Shown here: in pieces, positions 7,186-16,194 of the stretch
How the letters are laid out: each line of letters begins with the position of its first letter
Numbering within the stretch: the stretch's first letter is position 1
Source: CAZJRQ01 sp964548535
Lineage (GTDB): Bacteria; Bacillota; Clostridia; Oscillospirales; Ruminococcaceae
DNA length: 64,000 nt
Assembly: GCA_964548535.1 (NCBI GenBank)
Contig: CAZJRQ010000007.1
Coordinates: forward strand, 1-64,000
Direction of reading: 5' to 3'
Translations under genes and position numbers: made by a program
The notes under the pieces: model-generated
Told to the model about the DNA's origin: nothing
The model's database searches: none
The model's input: the letters and a program-made list of their open reading frames with translations, nothing else

Positions 7186-8388
7186 ATGTTAGTTTTAAAC
7201 GGAAAATATAATAGTGCAAAAGTTTTCACAGATAATATTGAAGAAGTGGCAATCGGGCAGATTATCACACTTTGCAATCAGCCAATGTCAGAAAATTCAA
7301 AGATTAGGATTATGCCAGACGTTCACGCAGGGGCTGGATGTACAATCGGCACGACTATGACAATTACCGACAAATTAGTTCCAAATTTAGTTGGTGTTGA
7401 TATCGGCTGTGGTATGGAAACTATTAAAATTAAAGAAAAACACATTGAGCTGCAAAAGCTTGACAAGCTAATCTACGAAAAAATTCCTTCTGGATTCAGT
7501 GCTCGTGAAAAGCCACATAGATTTAATGAGCAAATTGATTTGACAGAGCTTTACTGCTTAAAAAACGTCAACATTAACAAGGCACAGAAAAGCATTGGAA
7601 CTCTAGGCGGCGGAAATCATTTTATTGAGGCAAATCAAGGCAGTGACGGCAGTATTTACATTGTAATTCATTCTGGTTCTCGTCATTTAGGATTAGAAGT
7701 TGCAAAGCATTATCAAAACGAGGCATACAAACATCTAAACGGTTGCTCGCAGGAGGATGTTGACAGACTTATTGAGAAATTAAAATCTGAAGGAAAAGAC
7801 AAGAAGATTCAGTCTGAGATTAAAAAGCTTAAAAACACCAAGCAGACAGAAGTTCCAAGAGATTTAGCATACGCTGAAAAAGATTTGTTTGAGCAGTACA
7901 TTCATGACATGAAAATCATTCAAAAATTTGCTGAAATTAACCGCAAGGCTATGATGTCCGAAATCATCAAGGGAATGAAGCTTCACGTTGCAGAGCAATT
8001 TACCACAATTCACAATTACATTGACACTGAAAACATGATTTTACGAAAGGGTGCGGTATCAGCTCAGGCTGGTGAAAAACTTTTGATTCCGATCAACATG
8101 AAAGACGGTAGTCTTATCTGCACAGGTAAGGGAAATGCTGACTGGAACTACTCTGCTCCGCATGGTGCAGGCAGGCTAATGTCACGAACACAGGCGAAAA
8201 ATTCATTTACAGTGTCAGAATTCAAAAAAGAAATGGACGGAATTTACACGACATCAGTAAGTTCAGAAACACTTGACGAATGTCCGATGGCATACAAATC
8301 AATCGATGACATCGTAGAAAACATCGGCGACACAGTCGAAATCAACGACATCATCAAACCAATCTACAACTTCAAAGCCAGGGGCTAG
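7186..8388 (+). CDS. rtcB: RtcB-family RNA ligase
   Basis: A 400-residue RtcB protein, close to the usual 400-480. Metal-binding motifs DVHAGAGCTIG, VDIGCGM and GGGNHFIE are present, as is the segment APHGAGRLMSR with the His (about residue 326) that takes GMP in the family. RtcB joins 2',3'-cyclic phosphate (or 3'-phosphate) and 5'-OH RNA ends using GTP and Mn, and repairs cleaved tRNA or rRNA. No archease or RNA cyclase gene is adjacent. The start ATG follows AAAGGA. Expression appears to be controlled by a leader with two terminators (7086-7154). The last codons run into a GC-rich palindrome (8381-8395) that supplies the final Arg-Gly and the stop. Confidence 0.92.
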   Translation: MLVLNGKYNSAKVFTDNIEEVAIGQIITLCNQPMSENSKIRIMPDVHAGAGCTIGTTMTITDKLVPNLVGVDIGCGMETIKIKEKHIELQKLDKLIYEKIPSGFSAREKPHRFNEQIDLTELYCLKNVNINKAQKSIGTLGGGNHFIEANQGSDGSIYIVIHSGSRHLGLEVAKHYQNEAYKHLNGCSQEDVDRLIEKLKSEGKDKKIQSEIKKLKNTKQTEVPRDLAYAEKDLFEQYIHDMKIIQKFAEINRKAMMSEIIKGMKLHVAEQFTTIHNYIDTENMILRKGAVSAQAGEKLLIPINMKDGSLICTGKGNADWNYSAPHGAGRLMSRTQAKNSFTVSEFKKEMDGIYTTSVSSETLDECPMAYKSIDDIVENIGDTVEINDIIKPIYNFKARG

Positions 8389-8489
8389 GCCCCTGGACCC
8401 CTATCACGTAATCGCTCGTACCTCGCTCGGCTTAACGTCCGATTGACTAGTCCACGTGGTGGCTTTGTTGGCATGGAAAGTAAACGGGC
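8380..8489. repeat. GC-rich segment overlapping the rtcB 3' end (dispersed-repeat candidate)
   Basis: About 110 bp with clearly higher GC than its surroundings. It begins with the palindrome AGGGGCTAGGCCCCT across the rtcB stop codon, then CTGGACCCC and several CGCTCG-type blocks plus CCACGTGG. It encodes nothing convincing. Composition and position suggest a short mobile or dispersed repeat inserted at the gene end, but only one copy is visible here. Confidence 0.4.
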
Positions 8490-8543
8490 TTGTTTATGTT
8501 AAAAGGATTGCAATATATACATCATTTTTTTGAGGTGAATAAC

Positions 8544-8714
8544 ATGGATAAATTTATACCATTTGAAAAACTAAGTAAAAAAGAACAGAAGAAAATAAAT
8601 TTGAAATCCAGAAACAACTGGGGAGAGGTTAATCCGTCAACAAAGGTTGTGGACACAAGCAAGAAAAAATACTCACGCAAGGAAAAACATTCTGATAATT
8701 TATATGACATTTGA
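8544..8714 (+). CDS. Small basic protein of unknown function
   Basis: A 56-residue, Lys-rich cytoplasmic protein with no membrane segment. The ATG at 8544 is preceded by GAGGTGAATAAC; in-frame codons further upstream lack an RBS. Recognisable features are a KLSKKEQKKIN stretch, a central NWGEVNPSTK motif and a second basic cluster, SKKKYSRKEKH. The high charge and lack of hydrophobic core suggest a nucleic-acid or ribosome-associated protein (inference). It follows rtcB on the same strand and shares its downstream terminator, so an RNA-related role is possible but not shown. Confidence 0.6.
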   Translation: MDKFIPFEKLSKKEQKKINLKSRNNWGEVNPSTKVVDTSKKKYSRKEKHSDNLYDI

Positions 8715-8730
8715 TTTTTTACTTGCATAC

Positions 8731-8764
8731 AAAAAGAGCAACTCAAAAACGAGCTGCTCTTTTT
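8731..8764. terminator. Bidirectional terminator
   Basis: AAAAAGAGCA(A)CTC pairs with GAG(C)TGCTCTTTTT. T-runs occur on both strands, and it sits between the convergent genes 8544-8714 and 8819-9193. Confidence 0.85.
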
Positions 8765-8775
8765 ACATTTTCACA

Positions 8776-8804
8776 AACGATATCATTCTAAAAGTGATAT
8801 CGTT
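8776..8804 (-). terminator. Hairpin at the end of the small membrane-protein gene
   Basis: A perfect 10-bp stem, AACGATATCA/TGATATCGTT, lies 14 bp beyond the stop codon at 8819. The T-run on the minus strand is weak (TTTGTG), so it may act together with 8731-8764. Confidence 0.5.
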
Positions 8805-8818
8805 TCTTTAGAACTTTC

Positions 8819-9193
8819 TTAACTTGAAAAAGCAATAATCCACAAACATACAGCCGTAATAGCTGCTAATGGCGTCATAACATATTTCTCTTTTTTGCTA
8901 TTTGAAAATAAATTCATAAGAGTGTTAAGTGATAAATATCCAGCGAATAAAAAGCAAAATCCTTTAGCAAATTTCTCGTTTAAACCAATAGAAAAATGTC
9001 CGCCGACTTGCAATATAACTAGTATAACAAATATATCTAGTAAAAATGAAATTCCACTTGCTATTCTTAATTTAGTCGGTAAAACTTTATATTTACCGCC
9101 CATAGTGAACTCGCCTAGTGGCAATCCAAGTGCAACTAATAATGTCAATAATGCTATTACTCCAAAAATCACTGCCGCTAATATTGAAATCAT
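8819..9193 (-). CDS. Small integral membrane protein, unknown function
   Basis: 124 residues with four predicted membrane segments: about 3-25, 44-65, 77-95 and 105-122. Between the first two is a loop with LGEFTMGGKYKVLP, a pattern I recognise from uncharacterised Firmicutes proteins of about this size. TAGGAGG lies upstream of the ATG. The gene stands alone between terminators and has no clear functional link to the exporter genes that follow. No catalytic residues are evident. Confidence 0.65.
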   Translation of the reverse strand: MISILAAVIFGVIALLTLLVALGLPLGEFTMGGKYKVLPTKLRIASGISFLLDIFVILVILQVGGHFSIGLNEKFAKGFCFLFAGYLSLNTLMNLFSNSKKEKYVMTPLAAITAVCLWIIAFSS

Positions 9194-9242
9194 ATCTTTT
9201 ATTAACCTCCTAATTTTCTATTAATTTTCAATAAAATGCAAA

Positions 9243-9270
9243 TTAAGGCTTATAAAATTATAAGCCTTAA
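9243..9270 (-). terminator. Terminator-like palindrome after the ABC exporter operon
   Basis: A 28-bp palindrome with 13-bp perfect arms (TTAAGGCTTATAA) lies 11 bp after the stop codon at 9281. The T-stretch is short, so efficiency is uncertain. Confidence 0.6.
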
Positions 9271-9280
9271 CTCGCAAATA

Positions 9281-10444
9281 TTAAAGCGAATCCGAACCTT
9301 TGCTTTTTGTTTTCATTATAAGCATTGTAACTGAAAGCAGTGCTACTGCGAATAATGCTTCTACTCCTAAATATTTCAAATAATTTGACATTTCAAAAAC
9401 TTCTCCGCCAACTCCACCTAGTGAGTTATTTGCCTTTACATACCAATATGCCGGTAGGAATTTTGACACTCTTAGTACTCCTTCGCTTAGCAAATACTGT
9501 GGTACAAATACGCCGCACAAAAAGCTCATTCCTAATCCAATTGTATTTGATATCATGTCAATTGCGTTTGCCTTCGGTGCAAATGACGCAACTAACAATG
9601 TTATTCCTGTTGCAACAAGCACGAAAATCAAACTGTTTAACATAGCAAGCAATCCATAACTGCTGAACATATCGCTGCCATATGCAATAGTACCTAAAAT
9701 CATAAATACTATCCACATTCCTAACACAAAAAGTATACTTCCTAGAAAAATTTGAAGTGTACTTGATGTGCTAGGTATTGGAGAACAATTTGTTCTATTA
9801 CGTATATTCTTTTTATTTACCGTAACTAGTACTGGACATAAGCCAGCTACCAAAATCGAAATAAATATATACGGCAAATACTGAAAGAAATACATTATAT
9901 TTTCTGAAAAATCTGAATCACCGTCTGAGAAATCTTCCTTCGTAACTTCAACTTCAAGTTTTGAAACCCGCAAAGCCTCTTCTCCTGCTTTTTCAAAATC
10001 GTATCCGCCCTCAATATACATCGAAACTGTCTTAACATATTGGTCTAGCTGATTATCGACAAACTGACCTGCATATGTACCTGGTCGTTTTATATTTTCA
10101 AATAAATCATCCGTTTCGCCTTTTGCAAGCTTTTCTTCATATCCCTCTTTTATTGTTAAAACATAATCAATTTGATGATAATACAAAGCATCCTGCAAGC
10201 TTTCAGTGTCTGTATCCATGTCAACTATTTCATTGTTTGTTGAAAGATATTCAATCAACTGCTCACTTGATTTAGTGTTGTCTTCATTAATTATACATAT
10301 ATCAAGCCTGCTTGCTTCAAAGGTGTTATCCTTCGATGCTGAACCGCTAAGTAAAAATGTTAATACCGAAAAAATTATAAAATAAATAGAAACTGAAGGC
10401 AGTTTTTTCTTTGCTATTTTCATAAAAGCCTTAAATACTTGCAT
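9281..10444 (-). CDS. ABC-2 type exporter permease (second subunit)
   Basis: 387 residues. An N-terminal membrane segment is followed by an extracellular domain of roughly 150 residues, then about five membrane segments (from about residue 190) with the ABC-2 pattern of the YhgE/bacteriocin exporter group. AAGGAGGC precedes the ATG, which overlaps the end of the first permease gene (10431-11561). It is likely the partner half of a heteromeric channel energised by the ATPase at 11583-12524. The divergent histidine kinase and response regulator suggest induction by an envelope-active compound (inference). Confidence 0.85.
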   Translation of the reverse strand: MQVFKAFMKIAKKKLPSVSIYFIIFSVLTFLLSGSASKDNTFEASRLDICIINEDNTKSSEQLIEYLSTNNEIVDMDTDTESLQDALYYHQIDYVLTIKEGYEEKLAKGETDDLFENIKRPGTYAGQFVDNQLDQYVKTVSMYIEGGYDFEKAGEEALRVSKLEVEVTKEDFSDGDSDFSENIMYFFQYLPYIFISILVAGLCPVLVTVNKKNIRNRTNCSPIPSTSSTLQIFLGSILFVLGMWIVFMILGTIAYGSDMFSSYGLLAMLNSLIFVLVATGITLLVASFAPKANAIDMISNTIGLGMSFLCGVFVPQYLLSEGVLRVSKFLPAYWYVKANNSLGGVGGEVFEMSNYLKYLGVEALFAVALLSVTMLIMKTKSKGSDSL

Positions 10445-11561
10445 ACTTCTGCCTCCTTGTCATTAAGAATCCGCCTACAATAAACACCCCTGAGATTATT
10501 AGCAATGTTATTAAATTTTGATTTAGTCTGTCGTAAGTATCATAAATATTTAGTGAATAAAAACAATCTGAAATTAGTGCCGCTGGATTAATTCTATTTA
10601 CTATAGGACAATATTTTTCTACAAGTGGTCGCATATTTCCAACCATCAACCCGCTTAAAAAACAACAAGTCATTGTTACGCCCATTAGTATACCAACTTT
10701 AAAACCTTCAGTCATTTTACCTATTGAGCCAACAAAGAAACCAAATGTTATACCTGTTATTCCGCCGACTAAAACAATCAAAAACATCGGTGCAATTCTA
10801 TCACCCATATTTATTTTCAGAATTTTCAGTACGTAAAATAAATGTATACACGAACAAGCAAATTGAACTATAATTGCTGATAACAAGCAAGCCAAAATTG
10901 ACTTCATTTTGTGTGTTGGTGCAACGCCCTTTCTTGCACCCAGCTTTGATAAATTTCCTTGATTTGATACAACAACATGAAGCCCCGCAATACAGCCATA
11001 AAGACATGCCATTGCAAATAAATTATTAAAATATTGTACATGTACATCCATATTTCCGTTGCTTAGTGTCTTTTCTGTGTTTGGATTTATTTGTTTTGAC
11101 ATCTGTTCTACAACTGCTGAAATGTTTTGAGGATTTTTCTTTGCAATATCAGTGATTATTGTTTCATTGATTTTATATTGCTCTAAAAAGCTTTTGAGTA
11201 TTGTCGGCGATAATCCGTCAGCGGATACAGAAAGTGAAATTTCATCATCTACAAAAATTATGCCTGTAATATCTGCTGCACTAAGCTTTTCAAGTGCATC
11301 TTCTTTATTAGTATAAGTCACATCAAAGAGTGCATCTTTTCCGCTTGAAATTTCTTTGATTACTGTATTAAAATTTTCATTTGTTTTATTTTCGACTACA
11401 GCAACTGGAATTTCACTCACAAGCTCATTTTCTTCATATAAATTACCAAATGCAAAATAAAACATCGAGCCTAATATAATAGGGAAAAACAACATCCAAA
11501 ACATTGCTTGCTTGGCTCTTAAAAAGGTTAGCAATTCATATTTTAAAATATGTAAAAACAT
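10431..11561 (-). CDS. ABC-2 type exporter permease (first subunit)
   Basis: 376 residues with the same plan as its partner: one N-terminal membrane segment, an extracellular domain (about residues 45-175), then five to six membrane segments. It starts with an ATG at 11561 after GAAAGGACTG, 21 bp downstream of the ATPase stop, and ends overlapping the second permease start. Two permeases of similar size and one ATPase are typical of lantibiotic/bacteriocin or daunorubicin-type efflux systems. The substrate is unknown. Confidence 0.85.
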   Translation of the reverse strand: MFLHILKYELLTFLRAKQAMFWMLFFPIILGSMFYFAFGNLYEENELVSEIPVAVVENKTNENFNTVIKEISSGKDALFDVTYTNKEDALEKLSAADITGIIFVDDEISLSVSADGLSPTILKSFLEQYKINETIITDIAKKNPQNISAVVEQMSKQINPNTEKTLSNGNMDVHVQYFNNLFAMACLYGCIAGLHVVVSNQGNLSKLGARKGVAPTHKMKSILACLLSAIIVQFACSCIHLFYVLKILKINMGDRIAPMFLIVLVGGITGITFGFFVGSIGKMTEGFKVGILMGVTMTCCFLSGLMVGNMRPLVEKYCPIVNRINPAALISDCFYSLNIYDTYDRLNQNLITLLIISGVFIVGGFLMTRRQKYASI

Positions 11562-11582
11562 TGGTTAAATCAGTCCTTTCGT

Positions 11583-12524
11583 TTAATCTCGAAGAGTTTT
11601 TCCTGTAACTTCAAGGAACACATCGTTTAGAGTTGGAAGTTCAGAATATACTCTGCCAAAACCAACTTCATTATCCTGCAAACACTTTAAAACATGAGTT
11701 AGATTATGCTTTCCGCCGTTGCATTTTACAGTAAGCTTACCATCTGTGTAATCAGTATCATAAACGTGTGAAAGCTTTGAAATTTCATTAAGCACATTTT
11801 GCTCTAGACTATATACATCGATAATAATTGTTTCAGTATTTTTAATCATACGCTTTAGCTCTTCTTTTGTACCAATTGCAATGATCTTACCCTTATCCAT
11901 AATCGCAATTCTAGTACAAATCTGCTCAACCTCTTCCATATAGTGAGAGGTATAAATTACTGTTGCACCCTGTTTATTCAAATCAACAATTCCCTCTAGA
12001 ATTTTATTTCTGCTCTGTGGGTCTACTGCAACTGTCGGCTCATCAAGAATAATAAGCTTTGGTTTATGTACAATTCCGCAAGCAATGTTAAGTCTTCTCA
12101 AAAGTCCGCCTGAAAGTTTTTTAGGGTAAAACTTTATAAATTTCTCAAGGCCAACAAACTCAATTGCCTCCTGAACATACTTCTTTTTTGCAGCCTTATC
12201 TTTTATGTACAATCCGCAGAAATAATCAATATTTTCATAAACTGTAAGCTCATCGAAAACCGCTACGTCCTGCATTATAATTCCAATATCTTTTTTCACC
12301 TTATAATTATCTGGTGACATTGGCTGACCGAAAATTTCAATTGTTCCTTTATCATAAGTCAACAATGACAGCAGACAATTTATCGTTGTAGTTTTGCCAG
12401 AACCGTTTGGTCCTAGAAGTCCAAAGATTTCTCCTTCTTCGATTTCCAAACTAAAATGGTCGATTGCGATTAACTCTTTATAACGTTTTACTAAATTTTC
12501 GATTTTTACAACTGTCTTTCCCAT
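11583..12524 (-). CDS. ABC exporter ATP-binding protein
   Basis: A 313-residue ATPase with Walker A GPNGSGKTTT, signature LSGGLLRRL, Walker B LIILDEPTVAVDP and the H-loop in YTSHYMEE. The C-terminal extension of about 90 residues is usual in ABC-2 exporters. AGGAGGAAATTGAT precedes the ATG. It is first gene of a three-gene operon with two permeases and is divergent from a sensor kinase/response regulator pair. The promoter has a weak -35 element and regularly spaced TGAC-N4-GTCA motifs (12570-12624), so activation by the response regulator is likely. Confidence 0.9.
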   Translation of the reverse strand: MGKTVVKIENLVKRYKELIAIDHFSLEIEEGEIFGLLGPNGSGKTTTINCLLSLLTYDKGTIEIFGQPMSPDNYKVKKDIGIIMQDVAVFDELTVYENIDYFCGLYIKDKAAKKKYVQEAIEFVGLEKFIKFYPKKLSGGLLRRLNIACGIVHKPKLIILDEPTVAVDPQSRNKILEGIVDLNKQGATVIYTSHYMEEVEQICTRIAIMDKGKIIAIGTKEELKRMIKNTETIIIDVYSLEQNVLNEISKLSHVYDTDYTDGKLTVKCNGGKHNLTHVLKCLQDNEVGFGRVYSELPTLNDVFLEVTGKTLRD

Positions 12525-12560
12525 ATCAATTTCCTCCTAATTGTTTTTTGGTATGTCTTT

Positions 12561-12624
12561 ATTATACTAAAACATTTGTCATATTGCTAGTGACGTGTGT
12601 CAAAACCTAATATGACATTTGTCA
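12561..12624 (-). promoter_or_regulatory. ABC exporter promoter with three response-regulator-like boxes
   Basis: TATAAT at 12561-12566 has a poor -35 (TAGCAA, 12584-12589). Two perfect inverted repeats TGAC-N4-GTCA (12591-12602, 12613-12624) and one imperfect copy (12570-12581) are centred 21-22 bp apart, i.e. two helical turns, on one DNA face. This suits a dimeric NarL/LuxR-type response regulator such as the one at 13828-14454. Confidence 0.65.
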
Positions 12625-12651
12625 CTTGTTAGATTTATTTCATATTTTAAA

Positions 12652-12680
12652 TAGACATAATTGAAAAAATATGCTAAAAT
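12652..12680 (+). promoter_or_regulatory. Promoter of the two-component system
   Basis: TAGACA, 17-bp spacer, TAAAAT. The TGAC-N4-GTCA boxes lie just upstream, so the same regulator could control both divergent promoters. Confidence 0.6.
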
Positions 12681-12729
12681 AAAATATATAATAAATTTGT
12701 TTATAAAAATAAATATAGGGGGGATTTTT

Positions 12730-13797
12730 CTGATTTTTATTGTTGACAAGCTGTTAATTATCATCAGCTCTATACTCATGCTTTCAAGCTATGACGGCAT
12801 TTTGCTCCCTGTTGTAATATTTCTTCTGGCAATAAGCATATCATCAATATGTCAAAGTATAGATAGTAACAAAACTAAAATAGTACTGCTTGGACTTTAT
12901 CTTGCAGTTGCATTTTTCATGCCAGAGTTTATATTTATGCTGCCTCTCATATTTTACGACATATTAAAAACAAAAAATAAAATAATAATGATATCAGTCA
13001 TCATTCCATTGATACATTCTTTTTGGTATATAGGACAATACAACTGTACTTTGCTAATCTGCTGTATGATTTTATCTACTATTTTAAATATAAAAACATC
13101 ACAAATTAATGATATGCAAAAAAAACTTATTGAAATTAGAGATACTAGTCTTGAGAACAGCATTATGCTGCAAAATAAAAATAAAGATTTACTTGAACGT
13201 CAGGACTATGAAATTTATCTTGCTACATTAAAAGAGCGTAATCGTATAGCACGTGAAATTCATGATAACGTAGGACATTTACTGTCACGTTCAATTCTTC
13301 AGCTTGCAGCAATGCTTGCCGTAAACAAAGACCCAGATAATAAAGAAAATTTAGAAAGTCTAAACGAAACACTAAATTCTGCTATGACAAGTATTCGGCA
13401 AAGTGTTCACAACCTGCATGATGAATCAATTGATATGCAACAGGCTATCACTGAAATTATGAATAAAATGAGCGATGAATATAAAGTAAGTCTGATTTTT
13501 GATATAAATAATAACATATCAAGCAGCATAAAATTTTGCTTTATAAGCACTGTTAAAGAGGCTATGTCGAACATCATAAAACATAGCAACTGTACATCTA
13601 TAAAAGTATCAGTTTTAGAACACCCTGCTTTCTATCAGCTATCAATTGAAGATGACGGCACTATTTTAATGAAGAATAATAGAAATGGAATTGGATTAAT
13701 CGGCATGAACGACCGTGTTGAAAAGCTAGACGGAATATTCAGAACTACGTTTGATGACGGATTTAAAATATTTATATCAATTCCAAAATCAAGTTAA
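12730..13797 (+). CDS. Sensor histidine kinase (HisKA_3/NarL-type)
   Basis: About 355 residues. Several N-terminal membrane segments form the sensor, followed by a coiled region. The HisKA_3 box EIHDNVGHLLSRS carries the phospho-acceptor His in EIHDN, and the HATPase_c domain shows the N-box (EAMSNIIKHS) and a GIGLIGMNDR G-box. Start choice: the promoter covers 12652-12680, so the TTG at 12661 cannot be used. The only strong RBS (AGGGGGGA, ending 12724) points to a CTG at 12730; the first in-frame ATG is at 12778. It partners the response regulator 31 bp downstream and probably controls the divergent ABC exporter. Confidence 0.85.
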   Translation: MIFIVDKLLIIISSILMLSSYDGILLPVVIFLLAISISSICQSIDSNKTKIVLLGLYLAVAFFMPEFIFMLPLIFYDILKTKNKIIMISVIIPLIHSFWYIGQYNCTLLICCMILSTILNIKTSQINDMQKKLIEIRDTSLENSIMLQNKNKDLLERQDYEIYLATLKERNRIAREIHDNVGHLLSRSILQLAAMLAVNKDPDNKENLESLNETLNSAMTSIRQSVHNLHDESIDMQQAITEIMNKMSDEYKVSLIFDINNNISSSIKFCFISTVKEAMSNIIKHSNCTSIKVSVLEHPAFYQLSIEDDGTILMKNNRNGIGLIGMNDRVEKLDGIFRTTFDDGFKIFISIPKSS

Positions 13798-13827
13798 ATA
13801 AATATCAAAATCCAAAGGAGAAATTTT

Positions 13828-14454
13828 ATGAAAATTCTGATAGTTGATGATGACAAGCTTGTAGCACTCTCATTAAAAACAATTCTTGAGGCAAGCGGCA
13901 AGGTTGAAGTTTTAGAAATAGGATTCAGCGGTGAGGATGCTACTGAACTTTATAAAAAGCACAAACCAGATGTTTTACTTATGGACATACGAATGGATAA
14001 AATGACTGGTCTTGAAGCAGCTGAAATTATTTTAAAAGAGGACAAATCAGCAAAAGTTTTATTTCTTACTACTTTTTCTGATGACGAATATATAATAAAA
14101 GCGCTTAACATAGGTGCAAAAGGATATATTTTAAAACAAAATTTCGAGGGAATTGTACCAGCACTTGAAACTGTAATAGGCGGACAAAATGTATATGGTG
14201 AAGAAATAATCGGCAAACTGCCTGTTTTGATGAACAGCAAAGCGATTTTTAAATGTGAAAGATTTGGTATATCAGATAAAGAACAGGATATAATCGAGCT
14301 TGTAGCTGAAGGCTTGAGCAACAAAGAAATCTCAAGCCAGCTATTTCTAAGCGAGGGTACTGTTAGAAACTATTTAAGCTGTATTTTAGAAAAACTAAAT
14401 CTACGTGACAGAACACAACTAGCAATTTTCTATTTTAAAAACCTAAGTAATTAA
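13828..14454 (+). CDS. NarL/FixJ family response regulator
   Basis: 208 residues. The receiver domain (1-120) has the acidic pocket DDD, the phospho-acceptor Asp in LLMDIRMDK, the conserved Thr in LTTFSDDEY and Lys in GYILKQ. The C-terminal LuxR-type helix-turn-helix has the typical EQDIIELVAEGLSNKEI and LSEGTVRNYLS segments. A good RBS (AAAGGAG) lies before the ATG, and the gene directly follows its kinase. The likely targets are the TGAC-N4-GTCA boxes at 12570-12624. Confidence 0.92.
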   Translation: MKILIVDDDKLVALSLKTILEASGKVEVLEIGFSGEDATELYKKHKPDVLLMDIRMDKMTGLEAAEIILKEDKSAKVLFLTTFSDDEYIIKALNIGAKGYILKQNFEGIVPALETVIGGQNVYGEEIIGKLPVLMNSKAIFKCERFGISDKEQDIIELVAEGLSNKEISSQLFLSEGTVRNYLSCILEKLNLRDRTQLAIFYFKNLSN

Positions 14455-14468
14455 TTAAATAAAAACAA

Positions 14469-14506
14469 ATATAGGTGTGATAATTTTTGGATTACCACAC
14501 CTATTT
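14469..14506 (+). terminator. Terminator of the two-component operon
   Basis: AATAGGTGTG pairs with CACACCTATT (with inner TAAT/ATTA), followed by TTATTATT. Confidence 0.7.
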
Positions 14507-14580
14507 ATTATTCGATTAAAACCAGCATCGTTATTTCTTGCTGAATACAGAAAATAATAGTACAAAGCTATCAGATATTA

Positions 14581-14609
14581 TTGACATTTGTAGGTTTGTA
14601 TGATAAAAT
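14581..14609 (+). promoter_or_regulatory. Promoter of the solute-binding protein/diguanylate cyclase operon
   Basis: TTGACA, 17-bp spacer, TAAAAT, about 80 bp before the start codon. Confidence 0.75.
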
Positions 14610-14695
14610 TATAAGTATTATAGACTTATGATTAATTAATACTGATTTCGTTTGTTTTTATAAATTTATTAACCATTTAATGAGGTATGAAAAAC

Positions 14696-16163
14696 ATGAA
14701 AATAAATAAAAAAATTGCTTTAATTCTCGCAATGTCACTTACTGTTGCAAGCTTTACTTCATGTGGTAATAATAAAAAGCGAGAAACTAAACTACTAGAT
14801 TCACAAAACCCTACAACAATTTACCTTTGGCATTATTATAACGGAATTCAGCAAACGACTTTTGATAATTTGGTAAACGAGTTCAACGAAACTGTTGGGG
14901 TTGAGCAAGGAATTATTGTTGAGACTAGTGCTACTACTTCGATTTCCGAACTATCAAATAAAGTGCTCTCTGCATTACGAGAAGATGTTGGAGCTGAAAA
15001 AGCACCTGATATTTTTGCGTCATATGCTGAAACTGCTTATATAGCTGATGAAATGGGCTGCGTTGCTGATATAAACCAATATTTCACTGACGAAGAATTG
15101 TCTGAATATATTGACGAATATATTAGTGAGGGATATTTTGACGATAGTGGTGAACTGAAAATTTTCCCTACTGCCAAAAGCACTGAGGTTATGATTTTAA
15201 ACGCTACAGACTGGAAGATATTTTCAGATGCGACTGGTGTTACAACTGATGACTTGACAACTTGGGAAAGTCTTATAGAGGTATCTGAGAAATATTACAA
15301 CTACACTGATGAGCTGACGCCTGATATTGAAAATGACGGCAAAGCTTTTTTTGGTAGAGATTCAATTGCAAACTATATGCTAGTCGGCGCTAAAGAACTT
15401 GGTGAAGAATTTATTGCTACTAAGAATGGCAAAAATGAAATAAACATTAATAAAGAAACAATAAAAAAAACTATGGGAAAATTACTATGTGCCTTATGTA
15501 AATGGTTATTACACAGTACAAGGGCGTTTTAGTACTGATGATGTTACAACTGGTGAAATTATTTCTCTTGTTTGTTCAACTGCTGGCGCTGCTTATTATC
15601 CTACTTCAGTCACCATTGATGATGATTACACATATCCAATCGAAAGCCTTGTTTTACCTGTGCCGCATTTTGAAGGTAAAGATTCTAACATTGTTCAACA
15701 GGGTGCTGGAATGGTTATAGCTAAATCAGATGAAAAAACTGAATACGCTTGTTCTATTTTCTTAAAATGGTTCACCGAAACGGAAAGAAATACTGAATTC
15801 GCTGCTAAGTCTTCTTATCTTCCAGTAAAAAAAGATGCTAATGATGTTAACAAAGTTCTTGAATATTTTGATACGGAGCAAACTAATGATATATTAAAAA
15901 ACTCAATTAAAACTTCAATCGAACAAATATCATCAAATCATTTGTTCACCAGTAAACTTGTGAAAAATTATGCTGATATTAGAGAATTTTTTGAAACCTA
16001 TATTCAAGACTCTGCTGATGAAGCTCATGATGAAGTTTTTGATAGAATTAACAATGGAGAAAAACGCGATAGTGTAATTGACGAATATACAAATGATGAA
16101 GCTTTTGAAAAATGGTTTGCTGATTTTGAAAAAACTCTTACAAAAATAGCTAGCCAAGATTAA
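14696..16163 (+). pseudogene. Solute-binding lipoprotein (sugar type), interrupted by a frameshift
   Basis: The start ATG at 14696 is chosen because GAGGT is 9 nt upstream; an ATG at 14687 touches the RBS. The signal peptide ends in a lipobox (SFTSC, Cys23). The N-terminal half reads in one frame to a stop at 15532; the rest continues in another frame to 16163. The switch falls at a run of eight A (15463-15470). Removing one A joins the halves as ...ETIKKLWENYYVPYVNGYY..., which fits the family 1 extracellular solute-binding fold. The whole would be about 488 residues. No permease gene is near. The diguanylate cyclase 31 bp downstream suggests a ligand-sensing role. The shift may be real, corrected by slippage, or a sequencing error. 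Confidence 0.8.
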
Positions 16164-16194
16164 AATGTTTTTTCAAAGAAAGGGGTGAGGGAAA

